DNA of 64,000 bases from Amaranthus tricolor (lineage: Eukaryota; Streptophyta; Magnoliopsida; Caryophyllales; Amaranthaceae). Shown one piece after another: positions 49,218 through 61,911 of the stretch. The stretch covers positions 17,889,494 to 17,953,493 of the forward strand of contig NC_080061.1 in NCBI RefSeq assembly GCF_026212465.1. The letters run 5' to 3'. The notes below the pieces were generated by a model. That model searched no databases, was not told where the DNA came from, and saw nothing but the letters and a program-made list of their open reading frames with translations. Numbering within the stretch: position 1 is the first letter of the stretch; every line of letters begins with the position of its first letter. A program made the translations under genes and the position numbers.

Positions 49218-50005
49218 ATGAATAAAGGAAAGGCACCTATGGACCCGCACACCCCCAGTAACTCTGGGGAAATACCGATGTTTAACCCAGAGACTGTCTG
49301 GAGAGAAGTCTCTAATGATGATATTTGGAGAATAAGGGATGGTGAGAGTATCCGGGATTATAGGGAAAGGATGCTTATGGTTAAAACAAAAGCTGATAGA
49401 GTATGTTATGATTTAGATTTGGACCTAAATAAGTTGCATCATTTGTCCTAATCTAGGAAAAGGATAGAACAAACACGAGGGGAGCCTAGTGGGGTTAGGC
49501 ACAAAGAAGGACCTTTAGAAGGAGAAGAGTTTGATACGGAGGAAGAAGACCCCAAAGAAGAAGAAGTTATGAAAGAGTAGGAGCCCTATGGAGAGGTAGA
49601 ACCCATGGAGGAGGGTGAGCTCCACATACAGGAAACCGAGGTTCAGTCGGAGAGTGACATTGAAATGTGGGAGCCTTTACGGGAACCACCTACTTATATA
49701 GAGATTTCCAATGAAGATGAGAGAATGAATTGGGGGTCGCATTATGATTTGTATGACTATGAGACTGCGTATGATGGGGGTGGTCAGATGAGGAGAACCC
49801 CGAAGAGGGAGTACCAACAAACCACCCTAGGGATAGTGACCGTGAATCAGAAGAAGCGTATTCCGATTCCAGCTCGGATTCTGGGGAAGAGGGGGATGAT
49901 GAAGACTTTGATATAGCAAGTTACGACGAAACTGCTGATCTTTGGGACGCTTGGCGTTGTTTTATTTCTTTTCTTTTATATCTTTCCTATAGTTACTTCT
50001 TTTAA
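49218..50005 (+). pseudogene. Extra acidic ORF between primer-binding site and gag (Tekay)
   Basis: It starts MNKGKAPMDPHTPSNSGEIP. One frame runs to about 49916, interrupted by TAA (49449-49451) and TAG (about 49578). It is very rich in Glu/Asp (EEGELHIQETEVQSESDIE). Near 49780, in a G-run, coding character moves to another frame, which continues EENPEEG..., SDSSSDSGEEGDDEDFD and a hydrophobic tail (CFISFLLYLSYSYFF) to about 50005. The organisation implies a former acidic protein of about 260 residues with a C-terminal hydrophobic segment. Typical Tekay elements have gag soon after the primer-binding site, so this ORF is an addition. I do not recognise its family. A central YRERMLMVKTKADRVCYDLD segment is faintly gag-like. 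Confidence 0.5.
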
Positions 50006-50163
50006 GTTATTATCTTTTATGAATAATGTAAATGCTTTACGTGAATCAGTTATGATGTATTAGGGAATATCAATAAAAAGATTATAGTATGTTTATGTTC
50101 TTCTTTCAAATGAGGAGTGATGTGCGTTATATATTTGAATCACTTTTATAGTATTTTGTTAAG

Positions 50164-50336
<173 letters not shown>

Positions 50337-50466
50337 CACACCTATGTACTAATTAATTAATAACCAAATGTTAAGTCAAAAACTTAGCAAGACTCTGTTC
50401 TTTCTCTAAAACATTCGAATCTTAGGACGTTGTTGTGATTTGTACCTTTTCTTTCGCTTGCATAAG

Positions 50467-51480
50467 ATGCCTCCGATTTCTAGGAAAAGATTGTCTAGAA
50501 GCGGTGCTAACCGTACACTAAGGAGTTTAGTAAGAGCTCTTGCGGATGTGGGCACTCCACGAGAGAGATCTGTGTCGGAATTAGCCTCTGATATGAGTAA
50601 AAGGATCAGTCAGAGCAAGCCCTCGACCTTCAATGGTAAGGGGGAACCATCGGAACTCGAGCTATGGTTGAGGGAATTTGACAAACTTTTTGATGTAGTT
50701 GAGTGCTCGGAAGAATTGAAGGTGAACCAGGCTGCGTTTTATTTGGTTGGTGAAGCCGACTATTGGTGGGCAAATAGTAGATCTGGGTTACTAGAACAAG
50801 CCGATGGAGTCCTTAATTGGAATTTGTTTAAAAGGGCTATGCGAGAGAAATTTGACCCTCTACACGTGAGAAAAGATAAGTCAAACGAGTTCGCTCGTTT
50901 GGAAATGGGTGACATGACTGTTGATGAATATTATCGGAAATTTATGGAATATATTCAGTACTGTCCTGATGATGTTCCCACAGACGAAAAAAAAGATGCA
51001 GCGATTTGAACTGGGATTGTCATATGACATTTAAAAACAAATTGAGAGCGATCGCTATAACACCCTGGAACAGATGTACAAGCGTGCGTCTCAAATAGGG
51101 AATATTCAGAGGAAGGAGAAAGGAAAAGAGAAGAGTAATGTCCTTGAGAAGAGGAAAGAGGTTGCAGGTCAGACATCAGGGAATTTGTCGAACTTTTATC
51201 AGAAGAAAGCTAGAACTTTCAGGAATTTTCAAGGAAGTAGGTCTAGTACAAATTCTGGGTTTAGGGGAGACGCGAAGCCTGCTAAGCCATTACTGGACCG
51301 AGATGGCAATGAAAGGAAGTATTTCTTTAGGAGATGCAAGGAAAATCATCCGGGAAAGGATTGTGATGGGAATTTGGTTGAATGTAATCTTTGCCACAAG
51401 AAGGGACATAGAGAGTATGAATGCTACATCAAGAAAGGGAGTGGGAGTCAACAGCCGGTTGGGCAACACCGGTAGCAGAA
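50467..51480 (+). pseudogene. Tekay gag, frameshifted
   Basis: It starts MPPISRKRLSRSG. Capsid-type blocks: FNGKGEPSELELWLREFDKLF (split around 50620-50690), AAFYLVGEADYWW (about 50733), FKRAMREKFDPLHV (about 50827) and MGDMTVDEYYRKF (about 50905). A frameshift and a TGA lie near 51000-51035. The nucleocapsid part (51074-51475) is basic and ends in zinc knuckles RRCKENHPGKDC and CNLCHKKGHREYEC (about 51330-51423), the second a full CCHC. The gene ends in TAG at about 51473, where the family would continue into the pol frame. Confidence 0.85.
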
Positions 51481-51582
51481 TTTGAATAACTCCCAAAGGC
51501 AAGTCAAGCTGCAGTACGGAAATCGTAATCATGGAGATACTGCTCAGAGATTTCAGCGACTTGTTAGTGGGGGACAAGGCCG

Positions 51583-54500
51583 GTGGATGGAAACCGGATC
51601 GAAAGGTCAGGTATGCAACGTGGGGGTAATCAAGTGGGAGGAATAAATGCACAGCAGGTTGGTGGACGGGTATCTGCGGTCAGTGCAAGAGAAGCTAACC
51701 AAGCAACGGATGTAGTTACAGGTACGTTCACTATTTGTTCTGTAGCTGTTAATGTGTACTTTTTTATTTGGGTGCAACATGTTCTTTTCTTGCAAAGAGT
51801 AAGGTAGAGGAGTTGAATTTAAGAATATTTGAAAAAGTTTCTTATACAGTGGCTGTTCCATCGGGAAAATTGTACAATTGTGATAGATTGTATAAGGACG
51901 TACCCTTAAGAATAGGGAAGGTCATTTTTCCTATTGACTTGTATGTGCTAGAAATGGAAGGCTTAGAGGTAATTTTGGGGATGGAATGGTTAGGAAAATA
52001 TAAAGCCACTATAGAATGTAGGGAGCAAAGAGTGTCGCTAGAAGGACCAAGAGGGGAAAACGTTAGATATAGAAAATTTCAAAAAGGGCCCAAAACCAAT
52101 TTGGTGTCAACCTTAGAATTGCAAAGACTCATGAGGCAAGGACACCCTGTGTACTTATGTCATATTAGCCAAGTGGGGAAGAAGGAGGAGGATCCTAAGA
52201 ATATTGCAGTGGTGAATGAATTTTTAGATGTTTCCCCTGATGAAATTCCCGGCATGCCACCTCAACGGGAAATTGATTTCACAATAGACTTGGTGCTTGG
52301 GACGGGACCGATTTCTAAGGCCCCTTATCGCATAGCTCCGAAGGAGATGGAGGAATTAAAGTCTCAGCTTGACGAATTCTTGGACAAGGGTTATATCCGA
52401 CCTAGTGTTTCTCCTTGGGGGGCTCCAGTTCTTTTTGTAAGGAAGAAGGATGGCAGTTTGAGATTATGTATTGATTATAGGGAACTAAATAAGGTGACCA
52501 TTAAGAACAAATACCCGTTACCCCGCATTGACGATTTATTTGATCAATTGAGAGGAGCTGGAATCTTTTCAAAAATTGATTTAAGATCGGGTTATCACCT
52601 GCTAAGGATAGCTGAAGGGGATATATATAAAATAGCTTTTATAACGCGTTATGGGCATTATGAGTTCACTGTGATGCCTTTTGGATTTACAAATGCTCCA
52701 GCCGCATTCATGTGTTTGATGAATCAAGTATTTAGTGCGTATTTGGATAAGTTCGTGGTAGTCTTTATTGATGACATATTGGTCTATTCGAAAGACCGGG
52801 AGGATCATGAGAAACATCTACGTTTAGTCCTGCAAACCCTGCGAGATAACAAGTTGTACGCAAAATTGTCAAAATATGACTTTTGGTTGGAAAAGGTCTT
52901 ATTTTTGGGACATTTTATTTCTAAGGAGGGCGTCTCGGTTGATCCGGCAAAAATAGAGGCAGTTCGAAGTTGGTCGTCACTAAAGAATGTCACCGAAGTA
53001 CGAAGTTTCTTGGGCTTGGCTGGGTATTACCGTCGTTTTGTCAAGGATTTCTCGCGTATTGCCCGGCCTATGACTTTGTTGATGAAGAAAGAGAAGAAGT
53101 TCGAGTAGAGTGACGAGTGTGAACAGGCCTTCGTGACTTTGAAGGAAAGGTTAACTACGGCCCCTGTTCTTACTTTACCTGACCCAAAGTTGGATTATAA
53201 TGTTTACAGTGACGCATCGAAGAAACGATTGGGTTGTGTACTGATGCAGGATCGTAAGGTGATTGCTTACGCATCACGACAATTGAAAGTACATGAAGTT
53301 AATTATCCTACCCATGATCTAGAGTTAGTTGCTATAGTTTTTGCTCTCAAAATATGGCGGCATTACTTGTATGGCGTCAAATGTAGGATCTACACTGATT
53401 ATCAGATTTTGAAGTATCTCTATACTCAGCCCGATTTAAACATGCGACAAAGTCGGTGGCTAGAGTTGATGACAGATTATGATCTGGAGTTCATATACCA
53501 TGAGGGACGAGAAAACTTAGTAGCCGATACGTTGAGTAGGAAGTTCAATCACTCGTTGTCCGCCTTGGACGGAGTTGAAGAGTTGCATCGGGATTTTGCG
53601 AGGTTGAACTTAGAAGTGGTGCGTAAGGGTGAATTACAGGGATGTCTGAATGCTTTGTCTATTCGACCTTCGTTCTTTGAAGAAATTTTGAATTCCCAGG
53701 ATAAAGACCTGAAACTGTTTAAGTTGAAGGAACAAGCTTGGGAAGGTAAAGCGGAGGGATTCTTTGTTCATGAAGATGGGAGCTTGAGGTTCAATGGTCG
53801 CTGGTGTTTACCGACAGGGGAGGAATCTTTGAAGGAACATATCTTGGATGAGGCCCATTGTACGAAATTTTCAGTCCATCCGGGCGGTGACAAAATGTAT
53901 CAAGACCTTAAGTTAATGTTTTGGTGGTCTGGGATGAAGAAGGATATTGCGGATTATGTCTCGCGCTGTTTGACTTGTCAAAAGGTTAAAAGTGAGTATA
54001 AAAGACCAGGAGGTTTACTACAACCTTTGCAGATACCGGTGTGGAGGTGGGATGATATCTCTATGGATTTTGTTGTGGGTTTACCCCGGACGAAGGCAGG
54101 AAACGATGCTTTATGGGTCATAGTGGATCGTTTGACTAAATCAGCACGTTTCATTCCTATGAACTGTCGTTGGGAGATGGAACAATTAGCTCGAGCTTAC
54201 ATTAAGTATGTCGTGCGGTTTCATGGTGTGCCCTGTACTATTGTGTCTGATAGAGATACACGGTATTTGTCACAATTCTGGCAAACCTTACAACAAGCAA
54301 TGGGTACTACGTTGCTTTATAGTATGTCATTCCATCCGCAGACGGATGGGCAGACGGAACAGACAAATCAGATATTAGAAGATATGTTGCGCGCTATTGC
54401 CATGGAATGGCAAGGGTCGTGGGATGAACATTTGGATCAGGTCGAATTTTCTTACAACAGTTATCAGGCATCTATACAGATGGCTCCTTTCGAGGCTTTG

Positions 54501-55120
54501 TATGGACGTCGTTGTCGTAGTCCGGTTTATTGGGATGATTTCCCTGAAGCGGTGACCTGGGACCTGAATTATTGTTCCAGATGACTGAGAAAGTGAGGTT
54601 GATAAGAGATCGTTTGAAAGCGGCACAGGATCGTCAAAAGTCTTACGCTGATTTAAAGCGACGACCAGAAGAGTTCATCGTGGGCGAACGGGTATTACTT
54701 CGCGTGTCACCCATGCGCGGAGTAATGCGTTTTGGTGCTCGTGGAAAGTTGAGCCCTCGATTCATAGGATCATATGAAATTTTGGAACGTGTAGGTAAGG
54801 TGGCATATCGGTTAGCCTTTCCAAAATCCTTGGAAAAGGTACATGACGTATTTCATGTGTCGCAGCTTAAGCGATATCATGCCGCAGCCTCTCATGTCTT
54901 AGATCCCGAACCTTTAGATTTGGATACATCCTTGTCTTACTCTGAGCAACCGGTTAGAATCCTGGACACGAAGGTCCGTAGTACACGGCGGAAGGATATA
55001 TCTATGGTTAAAGTTCTGTGGTCAAATCACGAGCGTGAAGCAGCTACATGGGAAACGGAGGACTCTATGCAAGCAAAGTACCCTCATCTCCTTCAGGTTA
55101 GTAGCGTTACGGGGACGTAA
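51583..55120 (+). pseudogene. Tekay pol (PR-RT-RNase H-IN-chromodomain)
   Basis: The protease active site is destroyed: where DSGAT is expected the frame reads YLGAT (about 51757-51771), next to a frameshift. Downstream the protease fold is retained ([11 protein letters not shown]). [44 protein letters not shown] and [11 protein letters not shown] (about 52760; catalytic FIDD). A TAG (53106-53108) replaces the Trp expected after KFE. RNase H: YSDASKKRLGCVL, LELVAIVFALKIWR, IYTDYQILKYL. Integrase: H-H-C-C zinc site (EAHCTKFSVHPGG...CLTCQ), SMDFVVGLPRT, VSDRDTRYLS, SFHPQTDGQTEQTNQILED (DDE complete). A frameshift lies near 54560. A GPY/F module and a group-II-like chromodomain (about 54945-55080; EQPVRILDTKV, VKVLWSNHE, ATWETED) end at TAA 55118-55120. 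Confidence 0.93.
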
Positions 55121-55302
55121 CTTCCTAAGGGGGGTAGACGGCGATAGGAATTTCGCGCGAGTGTTTTGTGAGGGCGTAACTTCTTTGTCTTATAGTCTTG
55201 CCTCTTTACAAGTGTCGTGTTAAAATAGTGTGTGTGTCCTGCGTTTTTTTTTTCGTTGTCATGCAAGTTACGAGGGCGTAACTTCTTTTAAGGGGGGTAG
55301 TC
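55121..55302 (+). other. Tekay 3' UTR with duplicated polypurine tract
   Basis: The polypurine-type sequence CTAAGGGGGGTAG occurs at about 55125-55137 and again, as TTTAAGGGGGGTAG, at 55287-55300 next to the LTR. The segment GAGGGCGTAACTTCTTT is likewise repeated (about 55170 and 55272). Only the second copy is correctly placed to prime plus-strand synthesis. Confidence 0.7.
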
Positions 55303-58142
<2,840 letters not shown>

Positions 58143-58147
58143 GCATT

Positions 58148-60040
58148 CATGAAACTTAGCAAAGTATATTCTGTCGTTGAGTCTACAAGATTTCGACCTT
58201 AGCATCATCTTGCTCGAATTGCAGCAATAATTGATGTGGTGAAATTACAGCTTTAAGCTTGTTGATGAGGCGGATCCCCATGATCGCATTGTAGGGGAAA
58301 TTAAAATCTACCACGGTGAAACGGATGGGCATTGTTTTGCAATTGTTTCTCTCCTTAACATGTACTGGAAATATGATAGTCCCAAGGGGTAAGACTCGAT
58401 TACTTCCAAAACCAATGAGGGGTTTGTCAACAGGTTGCAAGTGTTTGTCCTCGAACTTCATCTGTTTGAGGCAATCCATCGTGATCAAATCTGTTGTACT
58501 TCCAGTGTCAATTAGTACTCGCTTCACCTTGATCTGCCCAATCTTAATTATGACTACTAATGGATCTGTGTGAGGCTGCTGCAGTGGTTGTTAGATAGCT
58601 GCGTCAAATTTCATTACTGGGCCTCCTGTGATTGCTTTAGGAGGTCCTTTCATCAAAGTGTGGACACTATCTCATGTTGCTCTAAGGGTGGGGTAAGCTT
58701 CAGAGAAACCATCTATGATCATATTGATGACCCCATGTGTATCACTAGAGACGTCTTTTCTTTCTTCATCATTCGGGGGTTTATGCCTTGGACAGTATAA
58801 CCTCTCATTGTTACTACGAGAGGTATATTCCTTCCTGTTCAGAAACCTCCCTAGTTTTTCTTTTTCGGCCATTTGATGCAAAATACGTTTAAGCTCTCTG
58901 CATTGTGTTAGAGTGTGTCCGTATTCTCTGTAGTGATCACACCATAAGTTATAGTTACGGCGATCTGATAGTGTGGTGGTAGGTAGAGGTGCCGGGAGTG
59001 CATCTTGGATGGCACAGAAAATGTCCCTCCAATCTCTATTAAAACAAGGTTCCTCTACCCCGTCCCTCATGTTCTTTGTTCGGGGTTCTTCTTCCGTGAC
59101 ATAGATATGTCTGCATCTAGGGGGCCCCATCTCTGAAGGAGGACCTTGGTGACGAGGGGGGTAACCTCTATCTCTTCTGCTTGGGGTTCCTCTCTGTGTG
59201 CCCTTTGTGAATGGCTTGGTCCTTGATCCCTTTTATCGTGCTTCCTCTTCTTGGTATCATATGCGTCACATATTTCAAAAGCAGTAACATAAAATTTGAC
59301 ATTGTCTCATAGCCGCCGCATATATCCTTACTTGATTCTCTATGAGCTAAAATTTCAGTTTCGCAGTCTGCATTCCATTTATCAGGTGACTTCCAAAACG
59401 GCCTCTTGAAATTTTTTCAGGTATGTGGCTATGGATTCTCCCTCTTATTGTATGATGCTTAGCAAGTGAAAGTTAGACTTCTCTTGTCGTTTGAAAGCCA
59501 CAAAATGGCTTACAAACTTGGTTTCGAGTTGGGCATAGGTATGGATGCTCCTAATTGGTTGCGATGTGTACCATTTTAATTCGACACCACGCAAAATGAT
59601 AGGGAAAAGTTTGCACAACAAAGTCTGGTTTGTCGTGTACAACAACATCAAATTCTTGTATACCACGATGTGTGCTTTGGGACATTTCGTTCCGTCGAAA
59701 GGATTCGTGTTGGAGATCTTAATCTTGGCAGGGTTAGGGGTCACTAAAAATTTCGGCGGATAAGGGAGAATTAAGCAACATAGGGGCCTCTTAAGGTCCT
59801 CCTTAGCTGAAATCATCTTATGGAGGCCTGCTGGGGCTAATTGGGCAACTAGACCCATAAAGCTGAGACATCTTCCTCTCTTCTCGCTTTTTATCCACGA
59901 ACGATTGGATACTACGCTACTTTTGAGCCCTCTTTTCATTTAAGTAGCTTCTATCATCTTTAGTTCCAGGCTTAGATTCCCCTTCTTCCTTTCCCTTGCT
60001 AAAACTCTTTTGGAGTTTAGATCTTTCTCTCCTCTATCTG
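58148..60040 (-). pseudogene. Tat-type gag and protease, broken
   Basis: Gag: NPFDGTKCPKAHIVVYKN (about 59700), LFPIILRGVELKWY (about 59600) and ETKFVSHFVAFKRQEKSNFHLLSI (split; about 59530-59450), the retrotransposon-gag core. After a gap with stops comes the nucleocapsid-like CDHYREYGHTLTQCRELKRIL (CDHYREYGH...C; about 58920-58860). Protease: VLIDTGSTTDLI (about 58515; catalytic DTG intact), FNFPYNAIMGIRLIN (about 58290). It ends about 58183, only 35 bp before the Tekay TSD. The N-terminal gag edge near 60040 is vague. Together with 43440-46221 this forms the coding part of the Tat-type element. Confidence 0.82.
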
Positions 60041-60074
60041 TTCTTTCTGCTTGACCGCGATATCTTTCTGCTAC

Positions 60075-60240
60075 TCCCCATCACACGTCACACGATTAAC
60101 ATGTAGCAACTCGAAATACCTTTTTGGTCACCTAAACTAAAGTAATTTAATTTATAGTTAAATTTTAATTTATATGTCAAATGTTGTTTTTAACGGGGTG
60201 TTACAGGCTACCCCCTTAAAAGAATTTACGCCTATCAGGC
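60075..60240 (-). mobile_element. Fragment of a Tekay-like 3' end (UTR + LTR start)
   Basis: On the minus strand GGCGTAAATTCTTTTAAGG + GGGTAGCC is followed at 60205 by TGTAACACCCCG, the polypurine tract and LTR start of a Tekay-like element. The LTR continues leftwards for about 130 bp (AAAAGGTATTTCGAGTTGC, CGTGTGACGTGTG) before similarity to anything recognised ends. It differs from the Tekay at 46222, so it is a separate relic, wedged between the Tat gag and the LINE. Confidence 0.6.
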
Positions 60241-60299
60241 TACGTTAACCATGGAAATTCGCAACATCGCCTATCTGCAACCCCTACTGCTGCAGCTCT

Positions 60300-61640
60300 T
60301 CGCCACTCCTCTGACCGGTGGGTTGGTAATCGGGGGTTCACCCGTCTCCCATGGAGGTGTGGTCCTCGGGAGCCACCATCATCAGCATTTGGGAGTTGGT
60401 TTAATGGGGTCTGCACTTTCGTGTTTGTGGATGGTCTTCCTGATGACCTTTCCAAGGTTTGTCTCAGGAATCTCTTCTCAACAAAAAGAAATATCGTGGA
60501 TATATTCATATCCAAAAAAGCTCGGAAAAAATCAACAGCAGCATTTGGTTTCGTCCGCTTTTGAAGAAGAGAAGATGCATTGGCTGCCATTAATGATCTC
60601 GATGGATATAACTTCAAGGGTCGAAAAATCCGTGTATCCATGGCTAAATATGATAGGAATGGGATGTCTTTTGACACAAAAATAGGCTCAAATAGGGTGA
60701 ATACTTTCAATAAAAAACCTATAAGAACGCCAGCTTTTAGGGATCGGAGAAGATATAGTGACGTTCTGAAAGGAATGCAAAAGGCAAACTCGAAGGAAGA
60801 AGACAGCAAAATTATTCTTTTTCTATTTACGTTAAACATGAATAAAAACTAGGAAATAACAAAAATGCTTGAAACGGCCGTTATAACAGAGAAGGTAGCA
60901 GCTTGCAACATGAAGACGCTCATGTCCAAAGTTTCGTTATCAAACATTCTAATTACGGGTATGAAAATCCTCTCTCCCAATAAACTACTACTATGTTTTC
61001 CTTCTGAGATTGATTTGGTAGCTGCCGAGGACGAATCATGTGTTCTTTGGAGTCTCTTTTAACGATTTACGTAGATGGTCCGAAGGGGAGTATTTTAGTG
61101 AACGATGGGTGTTGATTGAATGTTTTGGCATAGCGCCGAGATGTTGGAGCTTAGAGAACATTAAAAAAATCGGTGAACAATAGGGTCCTGTGGTTTGTTT
61201 GGATCATGAAACAGAAAGTATGAGTATCATCACACATGCCCGTATGCTTGTGTGGACAAAATCTCAAAACAAGATTGACGCTAGGGTTAGAATTCTCTGC
61301 GGCCACGGTGGGTTTGATGTGTGTGTGAAGGAGACTCAGCAATGTTCTTACCACAATAAAAACCCTTGTTTAAATGAAACACATAAAGAACAGGTTGGTG
61401 AAGATTTGTTTGAGTCACCCTCGAAATCAGTGGAATGGTTATCTGTTGCTGATCCATCTGTGCAGGTTGTTATGTGCAATAATTTTATTAATTCGGTTGC
61501 TCCGCCACGCTGGGAATGGATTGACCCCATTGCGACTATAGAAATAGAAAATAATGCTAATATTACTGACTCAAATGGATCAAGTGGCTCAAAGAAGGAT
61601 GCATGCTTGGAATCACAGGGGGGGTGGTGGATACATTAGT
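60300..61640 (+). pseudogene. LINE ORF1 with N-terminal RRM, broken
   Basis: The RRM spans about 60405-60650. RNP2-like FVFVDGLP, then LRNLFSTKRNIVDIFI, RNP1-like AAFGFVRF, then ALAAINDLDGYNFKGRKIRVS. The frame is broken near 60560 and again after IILF (about 60830). Further parts are a VDIFGIAP-like block written here as WVLIECFGIAPRCWS (61107-61150), a stop near 61180, and VCLDHETESMSIITHARMLVWT (split; 61190-61260). An acidic/Ser-rich C-terminus runs to TAG at about 61637. This is the usual architecture of plant L1 ORF1 proteins (RNA binding, ribonucleoprotein formation). Confidence 0.75.
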
Positions 61641-61911
61641 GTGTGAGTCTAATAAGAGACCTCATGGTAGACCGAAAAATCCCATTGCTCACAACCTGGC
61701 CCTCGTCGGATTAGCCCATCACCTTTGAAAAGTATCGATATAGCATATGAGACATAGAGCACTACAAAGTTGCTGGGGGTATCATCCGGAGATGAGGAAG
61801 TAGTCATTACGGAGCTAAGAAAATCTAAGAGGCTACTCCTCATGGACGGAAAAAAAACCTTGCAAGGGTTGGATTGCAAGCTTTTGATTGGCGTTACTAT
61901 GCAAATTTTTT

